A stretch of 25,737 bases of DNA from Oppiella nova (GCA_905397405.1 CAJPVJ010000421.1:1-25737); one strand, 5' to 3'. Shown: positions 17,196 to 25,627, counted from the stretch's first letter. Made by a program: numbers and translations. The notes: generated by a model not told the origin, from the sequence alone.

Positions 17196-18164
17196 ATGCC
17201 TAATGTTTTAACAGATTATTTAAGAAATATAAAATTATTCCCTTTACCTAAAGGCCAAAGTGCCGAAGATACGAACCCTCAGCCAGGGAAATGTAATAAT
17301 TTTAATTATAGAAAGAATGATGGTCAGCCGATATACATAATGCAACACCATACAGTAGTTGATTTTGATCAAACAATAAGACTCTTTACTGAAGGAAAAG
17401 TATCAGCGCATTATGTAATAAAAAAAGATGGTACTATACAAGAATTAGTATCACCAGAATATAGAGCCTATCATGCTGGACTTGGTAATTTAGCTGAAAA
17501 ATCTAGATTATTAGGGTCTATTCAATATGATGTTTTAAAAAATGATATGAATAGTTGGTCTATAGGTATTGAGAATGTTAATAATGGCAATGAAGAATTT
17601 ACAGCAGAACAAATAAAGTCTAATATATTATTGTGTCAAAAATTATATGATGATAATCCTACTTCTATAAATCTTAAGTATATGTTAGCCCATAGTGACT
17701 GGACTAAAGGAAGGAAAATAGATCCTAGCCCATTTTTTGACTGGGAGGCATTTGCAAATGCTAGTGAATTATTCCCTGATGAAGTAACAAAAAATTTTGG
17801 CATATATCCAAGGAAAAGAGACCTAAATCTAAAATCAGATCCAGAAGTAGTTTTAACTTATGAAAAATGGTGTAAAGGTGTAGTTGTAAATGATGATGTG
17901 GTATTATACTATCAATCATTTTTAAAAGAGTACTGTTATGATATTCCAGATAATGAAATAGGATGTGTTGGAACAAAAACTCAACAAGCTATGTTAGCAT
18001 ACCGTATTCATTTTGCTGGACCAGAAATGCTGAAACATAACTTTACAAAACAAGCATGGTCTAATTTATGTGAAGATGATCAAAATTACTCTGCTAGAGC
18101 TGCATTAACTCAATTAGATGAGAATGATATAATATGTTTAGGAGATCTTATAGACCAATTCTAA
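17196..18164 (+). CDS. ampD: AmpD-like N-acetylmuramoyl-L-alanine amidase with C-terminal peptidoglycan-binding-like domain
   Basis: A 322-aa zinc amidase of the Amidase_2 (AmpD/T7 lysozyme) family, which cleaves the bond between MurNAc and L-Ala of muropeptides. Residues line up with the AmpD active site: zinc ligands His52 (in QHH), His166 (AHSDW) and Asp176 (KIDPSP), catalytic Glu126 (GIEN) and Lys174, with the expected ten-residue His-Asp and two-residue Lys-Asp spacings. The C-terminal part (about 210-322, with IPDNEIG near 250 and TQQAMLAY after it) looks like a peptidoglycan-binding helical domain. There is no signal peptide, which fits cytoplasmic muropeptide recycling, though a secreted or effector role is possible given the neighbours. 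Start chosen by AGAAGG at 17185-17190. The gene appears intact, unlike everything downstream. Confidence 0.85.
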   Translation: MPNVLTDYLRNIKLFPLPKGQSAEDTNPQPGKCNNFNYRKNDGQPIYIMQHHTVVDFDQTIRLFTEGKVSAHYVIKKDGTIQELVSPEYRAYHAGLGNLAEKSRLLGSIQYDVLKNDMNSWSIGIENVNNGNEEFTAEQIKSNILLCQKLYDDNPTSINLKYMLAHSDWTKGRKIDPSPFFDWEAFANASELFPDEVTKNFGIYPRKRDLNLKSDPEVVLTYEKWCKGVVVNDDVVLYYQSFLKEYCYDIPDNEIGCVGTKTQQAMLAYRIHFAGPEMLKHNFTKQAWSNLCEDDQNYSARAALTQLDENDIICLGDLIDQF

Positions 18165-18181
18165 TTACTTTATTTTATTAT

Positions 18182-18290
18182 AAAAATAGTAGTAATATTT
18201 CTGCAGTAGTGGAACAAACTCATAGATTTATTAAGAAACAAGTTATGACAATGCTCGACTTTAAAGATTATTTTGTGTCTACCTTGCAAA
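18182..18290 (+). pseudogene. IS6-type transposase C-terminal remnant
   Basis: The frame encodes AVVEQTHRFIKKQV and then MLDFKDY, matching the conserved end of IS6/IS26-family DDE transposases (typically VEQDHRFIKKR..MLGFK, which includes the catalytic Glu). The rest of the transposase and both ends of the element are missing, and the reading continues into unrelated codons. It sits between the amidase and the metK remnant, marking an old insertion or recombination point. Confidence 0.65.
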
Positions 18291-18367
18291 ACTACTACAA
18301 TCCAAATCCTATACGTAACAAAATTCTTCAACTTTGCTCTATCTGCTTTGTTAAAGTAGAGATAAGC

Positions 18368-19113
18368 TCATTTAATATTTTTTACAATATTACTTAATAG
18401 CTCAATTTGATCTAATTTTTCCCAAGAAAACAATTGATCATCCCTTCCAAAATGCCCATATGCAGCTGTTTTTTGGTAACAAGGAGTATTAAGTTTGAGT
18501 TGCTTAATGATTTTTCCTGGTCTTAAATCAAAATTTTCCTTTATTATTTGAATAATATAATCATCACTCAATATAGCAGTATTAAAAGTATCAATATTGA
18601 TAGAAACTGGTGTTGCCACGCCAATTACATAAGCAATTTGTATTTCACAGCGATCTGCAATACCAGCTCCTACAATATTTTTTGCAATATAACGAGCCAT
18701 ATACGCACCTGCACGATCTATTTTTGTTGGATCTTTACCAGAAAAACACCCACCTCCATTTCTAGCCATACCACCATAACTATCTACCATAATTTTTCTA
18801 CCAGTAAGGCCACAATCAGCTATAGGACCACCTATAATGAATTTACCCGTAGGATTAATAAAATATTTTGATTCTCATTAAGCCATTCTCTTGGTAAAAC
18901 TGACTTGATAATTTCTTCTATTACAATTTCTACTAATTGAGCATGAGATATATCTTTATGATGTTGGGTTGAAAGAACTACTGCATCAATAGCAACAGGT
19001 TTATTATTTTTATACCTTAAGGTAATTTGAGATTTCGCATCAGGCCCAAGCCACGATAATATACCTTGTTTACGCAAAAAAGCTTGTCTTTCAACTAACT
19101 TATGAGCATAATA
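18368..19113 (-). pseudogene. metK: S-adenosylmethionine synthetase, truncated and frameshifted
   Basis: Minus-strand remains of MetK, which makes SAM from methionine and ATP. The 5' part (19113 back to about 18850) encodes [21 protein letters not shown] and AVVLSTQHH. The 3' part (about 18850 to stop 18368-18370) encodes [28 protein letters not shown] and [10 protein letters not shown]. These cover roughly the C-terminal 60% of the enzyme. One frameshift near 18855-18865 (just before the NPTG segment) separates the parts. The N-terminal region is gone: the fragment stops at a TA dinucleotide where an IS630 end begins (19114). metK decay is a classic feature of Rickettsia, which can import SAM. 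The enzyme cannot be made from this copy. Confidence 0.9.
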
Positions 19114-19187
19114 CCATTTCCCTAATATAATTAGATATATGAGCAATTACATAGAGATTTTATAGTTTTTACTGAAATAGATTGAAT
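19114..19187. mobile_element. IS630 end fragment (74 bp)
   Basis: Identical over its length to the left end of the full IS630 copy at 19410, starting CCATTTCCC after a TA and stopping abruptly at 19187 where the two sequences diverge. It forms the exact 5' boundary of the metK remnant, so it is probably the scar of IS insertion followed by deletion or recombination. Confidence 0.85.
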
Positions 19188-19257
19188 AAAAGAACTGGTT
19201 TAACCGCAAGATAAAAAATCAATAACCAATCCATCCTTTCATATAATACAGCTAAAT

Positions 19258-19359
19258 TCACAAAGCTTCAGACAAGATGAATTTGAGACTACCCTTGTGC
19301 AGCGAATAGTACGTGAGCAAAGGTGAATGGCAAAAATTTGCTTGTATCAAGCTTTATGA
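19258..19359. repeat. Imperfect ~100-bp palindrome (rickettsial palindromic element-like)
   Basis: The outer arms 19258-19276 and 19341-19359 pair at 15 of 19 positions, both carrying AAAGCTT. Pairing continues inward with gaps: the AATTT tracts and ACCCTTG (left) against AAAGGT (right). It is GC-richer than its surroundings and lies between two IS630 sequences. Rickettsia genomes carry 100-150 bp palindromic elements of this style; I cannot assign a numbered family. Confidence 0.5.
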
Positions 19360-19409
19360 ATGACGCCGTACTCTTATAATTATTAGTTATTCTTTACCAC
19401 TCTTCTTAT

Positions 19410-20514
19410 ACCATTTCCCTAATATAATTAGATATATGAGCAATTACATAGAGATTTTATAGTTTTTACTGAAATAGATTGAATAAATTCAACTACGGCA
19501 CATTCAAGTTTAGTTAAACAATCGTAAACTTTGTTTTTCAGCACAGCATCTTTTAAATGTTGCCACAACCTCTCTACAGGATTTAATTCTGGACTATATG
19601 GTGGTAAGTACATAACCTCGATATTATCTGGTATTGTAAGACCTTTATGCCATCCATCTCCATCCATCACTAATATAACTTTTGTGGTTATATGTTTTGC
19701 AAACTTATTAAGAAAAACTTGCATACATACCTTATCAACATTAGGGATAATCAAACTAAAAGCATCTCCATCCCTATGATTGGTAGCAGAATAAAGATAA
19801 AATGATTTAAATCCCAGCTTTGTAGAAATTGGAGTTCTGCTGCCTTTTTTAAACCATCCTAAACCATGTTTTGCATTGGTCCCAAACCTAGACTTCATCA
19901 AAAAAATAAATAGGCACCGTAGGCTTATCTTTATGTACTCTTTGGAGATTTTTTTTTGAATTCTTCTTTAGAAGATTCGTCCGATTTGTAATGCCTTTTC
20001 CTACCAGTAATATGCCTAAACCCAAGCATCCCTAGCATTCTATGGATGCTAGATTTTTCTATATCTATAGCAAATTTTTCTTTTATCACTATCTTTAATT
20101 TCTTGATCGTAATACTACTGTCCCTCTCTATCAAAGATTTAATCTCATCTTTTTGCGCAGTAGTTAACTTCGATCGAGAAGGTTTTGCTATGTTCTTTAG
20201 ACCATCAATTCCTTTATCTCGTAATAGTGCAACCCATCTATGTAGCGAAGATCTATTGATATCATAAAACCTCAGCCACTTTCTTAATACCATGCTTACT
20301 CGATGCTATTATTGCTTTTAATCTCATTACTACAACACCATCCTTACCTAGCTTATTCAACGCTCTCTCTGCTTTTAATACTAATTCTTCATTTATAATT
20401 TTTGATACTTTAGGCATTACCTTGATACTCTCTATCATTTCTTTATTGCCTATCATTATAGCAAACATTATTTATTCTATCAATTTAATATATCTAATTA
20501 TATTGGGGAAATGG
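19410..20514 (-). mobile_element. Complete IS630-family insertion sequence, 1105 bp, TA-flanked
   Basis: Terminal inverted repeats of about 28 bases begin CCATTTCCC at the left (19410) and end GGGAAATGG at the right (20514), with one mismatch. Each end abuts a TA (19408-19409 and 20515-20516), the target duplication typical of IS630/Tc1-mariner elements. The transposase lies on the minus strand. The right flank is traA sequence; the left flank is not, so DNA beside the element has been lost or rearranged. Confidence 0.9.
19428..20468 (-). pseudogene. IS630 transposase, interrupted by frame changes
   Basis: Three minus-strand frames together cover an IS630/Tc1-mariner DDE transposase. The N-terminal helix-turn-helix part (20468 to about 20265) ends KKVAEV and continues in another frame as DINRSSLHRW. 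The middle runs to an A9 tract (19949-19957 on the + strand), after which the frame changes again towards the first catalytic Asp-Glu (19894-19899). A further shift next to that site leads to the C-terminal part with VMDGDGWH, LPPYSPELNPVERLW and the stop at 19428. The A9 shift could be programmed, as in some IS630 relatives, but the other two look like damage. Probably inactive. Confidence 0.8.
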
Positions 20515-20518
20515 TATT

Positions 20519-21429
20519 AGGAGGCAAACTCAAAGGTGGAGTCAGGAAATGGCTGCATGTTTTGCTGAATATGATATCGCTGGTGAGTTGAGATTGCTAG
20601 AGCAGCATGGAGGTTTGAAGATTGATCATACTTTGAAGGAGTCAATGCAACAGTTAATTGATGATTGGAGTAAAAGTAAGTTTGAAGTGCAAGAACGCTT
20701 GATAATTACTGTGCGTAATAAGGAAGTTGATGCTCTTAATAAGGGAATTAGAGAATTATTGAAAACTAGTGGTGTATTAAAGGTAAGGAATATAGACGTT
20801 ATATATCAACTGAGAAGTATGAAGATTATATGGCAGGAGATCGGATTTTATTTAAGGTAACTAATAAAGATCTCAAAATAGAAAATGGTGAATTTGCTAC
20901 TCTGGTTTCAGTAAGTAATGATAAATTTATTGCTAAAATAGATAATGGTAGGGAAATCGCTTTTAATCCAGAAAAAATAGGATTTAAACATGGCTATGCC
21001 AGTACAGTCTACAAAGCTCAAGGGGCTTCAATCAAAGATACCTATGTTTTTGCATAATATGGCTGGTAATAGTCGTAATTCTTATGTAGCAATGACCAGG
21101 CATGTTGAACAAGTTAAACTTTATTGCAATAGAGAAGCTACCAAAAATATGAGAGAACTAATATCTCAACTTGGAAAAATAGACAATAGAGCAGCAACCA
21201 TTCAATTTAAAACTTTAGAAGATTTAAATTCAACTCAAAAGAAACAGAGTTCTACTATTATTGATAAGATAGGCTCTTAGTTTAAATCAGCAGCAAATGA
21301 TATTCAAGATAGATTTTTTAGTAATCAAAAATATTATCAACCAACAATAACAGCGCAGCCGCTTGTAAAAGTAATAGAAGTTCTGGAGAAAACTGTGCTA
21401 ATAATAATATTAACTCACAAGAAGAAATT
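20519..21429 (+). pseudogene. traA: TraA (Ti-type conjugative relaxase/helicase) remnant
   Basis: Resembles the helicase C-terminal half of rickettsial RAGE TraA. Segments visible: RRQTQRWSQEMAACFAEYD at the 5' edge; VQERLIITVRNKEVDALN; then, after a frameshift near 20785, YMAGDRILFKV and GYASTVYKAQGASIKDTYVF (a UvrD/RecD-type motif); then, after another shift near 21052, NMAGNSRNSYVAMTRH. TAG at 21278-21280 stops this frame although related codons continue (FKSAANDIQDRFF), and a further shift near 21360 leads into the toprim frame. The N-terminal relaxase and Walker A regions are absent: the fragment begins right after an IS630 copy. It cannot produce a working conjugation protein. Confidence 0.85.
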
Positions 21430-22797
21430 ATGGCTACTAAAAATTTCAATTATAAGCAAGAACTTACAGAATTAAAGCAACGATTACCATTTCATTCTGA
21501 AGATATTGCTGTTAATCTACTTGGTAAACCTAATAAATATTTGTCAAATAATTATATACTACGTTGGCAAGAAGATGGTAAAATAGCAATGAAAATCAAA
21601 GGTAATAAAGCTGGAATATGGTATGATTTTAGCAGAGGTGAAGGTGGTGATTTATTTACGCTGGTTCAAAGAGAAAAACATTATGATTTTAGTCAGGCTA
21701 AGCAATATTTACAGGAAATGGTGGAGGTGTCAAATTATCTCAGACCAGAAATATCAGAAAAGCCTGAGCCTCAACTTAAAATTCAAGATAAACAAGAAAA
21801 ATATCACGAAATATCAAGGATCAAACGAGTTCAAGATTTATACCATAAATCAAGTTCAATATTATATTCAACTGAAAATAATGTGGCTAAAACATATCTT
21901 AGCAAACATCGTGGAATTAAAGGAGTACTGGAAAAGCTACAGCTAAGTCAAGATCTAAGAATAAATATGATGTGGGATAATCAAACCAGACAATATTACC
22001 CAGCTCTAATTGCATTTGCTCGTGATAAGGAAGGTAAAGTTACTGGTGGACAATCGATTTATTTAGATAAAAATACTGGCGCTAAAGCTGATATTGCTGT
22101 TGATAAACGATCTTTTGGAAAAATTAGTGGTTCGTTTGTAAATATTCAGCAGGAACAAGAAAAGAAGGATAATGTAACAATAATAGCGGAAGGGATAGAA
22201 ACTGCTTTGAGTCTACAAGAAGCTGGTATTAAAGGCACAATCCTCTGTAGTTTAGGCGTTAATAATATTAAAAATTATCAACCATCTGTAGGGGAAAAGA
22301 TACTTATCGCTGCTGATAATGATGGAAAAGATTCTGTATCATTAAATACTGTAAATAAAGCAAAAGAAGAGCTGATAGATAAGGGAGCAGTACTATCTAT
22401 AGTAATATCTCCGGAAAAAGGTGACTTTAATGATATGCTCAAGGTTCAAGGGGCCGAGTCGATTAAGAAAACTATTGAACCAGAAATTACCAAATTAGCA
22501 ACAAATTTGTGGATTCTTAAGCCAGAAGACAATAAGATATCACTGAAATTTGAACAACAAATAATATCATTAAAGAAATTTGCTACATTAGAACATATGA
22601 ATACTGTGCTACAAATATACGAAAAACAAGATATACAAGCCTTTTTTGATTACAGCAATAGAATTTGTGCATCTGAAATTGAACAAAAAATCACCAAAGA
22701 TTTACAGATAATGAAGAATAAGTTTGACCCTAACCATGATTTTGGTAATGTTAAGATTGAGTNTAACCATGATTTTGGTAATGTTAAGATTGAGTAA
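21430..22797 (+). CDS. Toprim-domain protein, probable displaced C-terminal part of TraA
   Basis: A frame of up to 455 codons. Residues 1-110 resemble the zinc-ribbon/primase-like start seen next to toprim domains (GIWYDFSRGEGGDLFTLVQ). The toprim fold follows with Glu254 (IAEGIETALS) and the Asp296-x-Asp298 pair (AADNDGKDS), the metal-binding residues. Codons upstream of ATG 21430 stay open and protein-like back to about 21360, so the ATG is probably internal to a longer traA reading frame. The 3' end is unreliable: an N at 22763 sits between two identical 32-base copies, so the last ~22 codons may be an assembly artefact. Role: DNA primase-like processing in conjugation, by family; activity here is doubtful. 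Confidence 0.7.
   Translation: MATKNFNYKQELTELKQRLPFHSEDIAVNLLGKPNKYLSNNYILRWQEDGKIAMKIKGNKAGIWYDFSRGEGGDLFTLVQREKHYDFSQAKQYLQEMVEVSNYLRPEISEKPEPQLKIQDKQEKYHEISRIKRVQDLYHKSSSILYSTENNVAKTYLSKHRGIKGVLEKLQLSQDLRINMMWDNQTRQYYPALIAFARDKEGKVTGGQSIYLDKNTGAKADIAVDKRSFGKISGSFVNIQQEQEKKDNVTIIAEGIETALSLQEAGIKGTILCSLGVNNIKNYQPSVGEKILIAADNDGKDSVSLNTVNKAKEELIDKGAVLSIVISPEKGDFNDMLKVQGAESIKKTIEPEITKLATNLWILKPEDNKISLKFEQQIISLKKFATLEHMNTVLQIYEKQDIQAFFDYSNRICASEIEQKITKDLQIMKNKFDPNHDFGNVKIEXNHDFGNVKIE
22731..22795. repeat. Perfect 32-bp direct repeat around an N (assembly join)
   Basis: Bases 22731-22762 and 22764-22795 are identical, and the single ambiguous base of the window (22763) separates them. This is what a scaffolder makes when two contigs with overlapping ends are placed side by side with a one-base gap. 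The duplication should not be read as biology until reads across it are checked. Confidence 0.8.
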
Positions 22798-22987
22798 TGT
22801 AACAGTACAAGATTTTAATGATGAGAAACATACAGTTCCCGAAGATTATTTAGTTGCTATAGGTAAAGACAAACAAGTGATGCAATACATCAACTTAAAT
22901 TCAACACTAGGCAAAGAAATTAGAAATGAATTGCAGCAAGTAATGCAGGTGAGACAAAATCAGGAAATAAAATTTAGGGTTAATTAA
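22798..22987 (+). pseudogene. Frameshifted tail of the TraA/toprim gene
   Basis: A different frame from the toprim ORF carries SNVTVQDFNDEKHTVPEDYL and further polar sequence to a TAA at 22985-22987. It looks like the natural C-terminus of the toprim/TraA protein, displaced by a frame change at the repeat/N site, either a real lesion or an assembly effect. No catalytic motif is visible. Confidence 0.5.
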
Positions 22988-23001
22988 CAAAATTAAAACA
23001 T

Positions 23002-23703
23002 ATGAAAAAATCATTAAAACATGATGCTCTGGTAAAGAAAATATTAACTAACCAAGTAGCAGCTAGAGAATTTTTAGAATATTATCTGCCAGCAGATTTT
23101 AAAAAGTTAATTGATTTAACTAAAATTAGAATAGAGAAAGAAAGCTTTGTTACCAATGATTTAAAACGTCAATTATCGGATATCGTATATTCTGTATCAA
23201 CGATAGAAGGCAAGAGAGCCTTAGTTTATTGCTTAATTGAGCATCAGTCAAGTAATGATTATTGGATTGCATTTAGATTATGGCAATATGTTTTACAATT
23301 GTGTCAGAAACATAAGAAAGATAAATTACCATTAATTTGTCCTATTGTAATATATGCTAATGAAGAACCATATAATGCTCCAAAAAGTTTTTGGGATTTG
23401 TTTGAAAATCCAGAACAAGCTAAAGCTTTGATGGACGATAAATATTTATTGGTTGATCTTCAACAGCAAACTGATGATGAAATAGTAAAAAAGAAACATC
23501 TAGGAATGATGGAGTATATGTTAAAGCATATTCACCAGAGGGACATGTTAAAGCTTTGGGATGAGTTTTTGAGTCAGTTTAAAACAACTATTGTAATAGA
23601 CAAAGAATTAGGATATATTTACTTACAATCATTCCTGTGGTACACTGATACTAAGATATCAGAGGAAAAACAACAAGAGTTAGAACAAATAATAGCTAAC
23701 TAA
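23002..23703 (+). CDS. Rpn-family recombination-promoting nuclease/putative transposase, truncated
   Basis: 233 residues of the Rpn (Transposase_31, PD-(D/E)XK) family. The candidate active-site set is Asp60 (QLSDIVYSV), then Glu80 and Gln82 in LIEHQSS, as usual for Rpn proteins, which cut DNA and promote RecA-independent recombination. PIVIYANEEPYN is also a family segment. The frame stops at TAA 23701-23703, but the family's Gly/Lys/Glu-rich tail follows in another frame, so the protein is cut short by a small insertion. The catalytic domain is complete and may still be made. Such genes commonly sit beside traA in rickettsial integrative elements. No good ribosome binding site is seen. Confidence 0.8.
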   Translation: MKKSLKHDALVKKILTNQVAAREFLEYYLPADFKKLIDLTKIRIEKESFVTNDLKRQLSDIVYSVSTIEGKRALVYCLIEHQSSNDYWIAFRLWQYVLQLCQKHKKDKLPLICPIVIYANEEPYNAPKSFWDLFENPEQAKALMDDKYLLVDLQQQTDDEIVKKKHLGMMEYMLKHIHQRDMLKLWDEFLSQFKTTIVIDKELGYIYLQSFLWYTDTKISEEKQQELEQIIAN

Positions 23704-23950
23704 ACATTTATCAGTAGAGGAAAAAGAAGATATTATGAGAACAATAGCTCAAAAATACATAGATGAAGGAATTCAGCATGGTATAATCCAAGGTGTTGAA
23801 AAAGGTATCGAAAAAGGAAAAGTTGAAGGAAAAGCTGAAGAAAGAGTTGAAATAGCAAAAAAAATGTTAGTTCAGGGGGGTAATACTTCTTTGATTTCTA
23901 CTATAACTGGTCTTGATGAATCTTTTATTTCTTCTTTTCGTAATAAATAA
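23704..23950 (+). pseudogene. Rpn C-terminal tail in a shifted frame
   Basis: From about 23708 the frame encodes HLSVEEKEDIMRTIAQKY, then repeated Gly-Lys/Glu units (IEKGKVEGKAEE) and ends at 23950. This is the normal tail of Rpn proteins, split from the catalytic part by a one-base (mod 3) change near 23700-23707. An ATG at 23735 could start a 71-residue peptide, but independent function is doubtful. Confidence 0.65.
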
Positions 23951-24279
23951 GAAGTGTTTTTACAAAAACTTTATTTTGTTCTTTTTAGATTGAATATTGT
24001 AAAAAATATTCAAAAAATTAAAAATTTTTCAAGTACGCAGTTTACTTACAAAGTAATCCCGAGTTTGACAGTTGGTCATGAAGAAAGCAAGGATGGATGA
24101 GGAGTTGAGGGCTTAATAGTGTTTACAACAAAATATGATTTGTTTACAATCATATTAGTTAAAATTTTAAATTTTGCTATTCATCGGTTTAGTTAAATTA
24201 AAGATTAATAAAATATTAGCAGCTAGTTGATTATACTCTGAACAAATCTGCATCTTATTGTTACCATTGCTTAGCACAA
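23951..24279. other. Gene-free AT-rich stretch with two hairpins
   Basis: No coding sequence recognised in 329 bases. It holds perfect 9-bp inverted repeats at 23990-23998/24005-24013 (loop GTAAAA) and 24132-24140/24148-24156 (loop TGTTTAC). The first may end transcription from the Rpn gene, though no T-run follows. A GC-richer patch near 24058-24115 is unexplained. Confidence 0.4.
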
Positions 24280-24443
24280 GAGAGGTTGTGGCAACATTTA
24301 AAAGATGCTGTGCTGAAAAACAAAGTTTACGATTGTTTAACTAAACTTGAATGTGCCGTAGTTGAATTTATTCAATCTATTTCAGTAAAAACTATAAAAT
24401 CTCTATGTAATTGCTCATATATCTAATTATATTAGGGAAATGG
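24280..24443 (+). mobile_element. IS630 fragment, + orientation
   Basis: 164 bases matching the terminal part of the full IS630 copy in reverse orientation. It carries the transposase C-terminus from ERLWQHLKDAV to the stop and the terminal repeat ending GGGAAATGG at 24443, followed by TA. The left edge is abrupt at the ERLW codons, inside the gene, so the rest of the element was lost. Its outer end forms the 5' boundary of the rsmE remnant. Confidence 0.85.
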
Positions 24444-24448
24444 TATAA

Positions 24449-24676
24449 TATGCTAATGAAAATGAGAATAGTTGTAATTCATTATTAAACATAAAATTGC
24501 CTAAAAATATTTCTTTCATTGTTGGACCTGAAGGAGGTTTTTCTAAACAAGAACTTGATATGTTCTTATCTTGGCCAAATGCTCAGTCCATTAGTTTAGG
24601 AGCGAATATATTAAGAACAGAGACTTCTGTAGCCGCTGGTCTTGCGCAAATAAGGTTAGTGAGAAGTGCAGATTAA
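24449..24676 (+). pseudogene. rsmE: 16S rRNA m3U1498 methyltransferase, 3' fragment
   Basis: About 75 codons of the C-terminal SPOUT (knotted) domain of RsmE. Visible signatures are FIVGPEGGFSKQE and LGANILRTETSVAAGLAQ, the SAM-binding knot. Full-length RsmE is about 230-245 aa; the N-terminal PUA-like part and half of the SPOUT domain are missing, and the fragment begins right after the TA flanking an IS630 end. It ends at TAA 24674-24676. Not functional alone. Confidence 0.85.
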
Positions 24677-24698
24677 AGTAAGGGTTAATGATAAATTT

Positions 24699-25454
24699 TT
24701 ATATAATCTGATGTACTGCTAAATCATTATGATCTATACTATCTTGTTGTATAGGATTAATATAAGTTTGTTTTGGATAATTCACCATAGGTCCAGAATC
24801 AGAATCAAGATTAACCTCTATACCATATGATTTTAATAAACATTGACTCCATTGTTTCTGTGAATATGTCTTGAAAAAATCTTCTATACTATAGGATTGA
24901 TCTAATAGATTTAAATACTTAAAAGCTGTATCACAGAATACATTAAGTTGCGTTTCTGATAGAGTTTTGTTTGACACTAGTACTCCTTTAGTCAACTCAA
25001 AATTTTTTAAAGATTTATCCCCTTCTTCTCTACATTCCGATTTAGTACAAAAAGTTAATAACTTAATTTATTAAGTTATCGTTACTCAATAATATCTCTT
25101 TAAGGCTTTTTATTAAATGAAATTCTTGATTATCTATTTTATTAGTAATAACATTATATAACTTAATAATTTCAGGTAACTGAGTACCTTCAAATCTTGT
25201 TGTTCTTAGTACTTTTATGAAGGACCTTAGGTTATCATTATCATATACGACTAAATCACTTTCACTATTAATTAATGTCCCTACGTACTGATCTGAAACT
25301 AAATTACTGATATCATTACACAATATATATTACTGGACCAAACATTTGTTTCTCCATCGCCCTTAGGATAAGAGCTTGTTAATTTAAGTTGATGATTTTG
25401 AGCGTTATAATATACCTGTACAAATTTCATTTCAAAAATTAATTCATTACTCAT
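24699..25454 (-). pseudogene. Unknown gene, frameshifted in at least two places
   Basis: Three minus-strand pieces read consecutively: an ATG frame at 25454 (MSNELIFEMKFVQVYYNAQ) that leaves frame near 25325; a second frame to a TAA at 25063-25065 (NLVSDQYVGTLINSES); and a third, in the first frame again, from about 25070 to a stop at 24699 (SQKQWSQCLLKSYG). The return to the original frame and the small junctions suggest one gene of about 250 codons carrying compensating shifts. No family is recognised; the composition is soluble, with no membrane segments. It is convergent with the rsmE fragment. Confidence 0.5.
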
Positions 25455-25627
25455 AGGTTTTACCAAATAATTAATTTCTGTTAACGTTATAGAAAATAAT
25501 AATTAAGTAGTGCAAGATAAAATAAACTATAAATATGGGATTTAATACATAAAGATACTCAATTAATTTAGCTGTACTCCAAAATTCTGTGGGGTTTACT
25601 TTAGGATGGATTAGTTTAGTTATAATA

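Noticed and set aside
18134-18397. 87-codon + strand frame overlapping the amidase end as a gene
   Set aside because: Only its middle matches a transposase remnant; the start lies inside the amidase gene and the end overlaps metK, so it is relic DNA.
18548-18871. 107-codon + strand frame
   Set aside because: It is the antisense shadow of the metK remnant, with Ser/Thr/Ile-rich random-looking composition.
19531-20267. + strand frames within the IS630 element
   Set aside because: Both are antisense to the transposase and lack any motif.
20770-21060. Programmed frameshifting in traA
   Set aside because: Several unrelated shift points plus an in-frame TAG and loss of the 5' half fit decay or sequencing error better.
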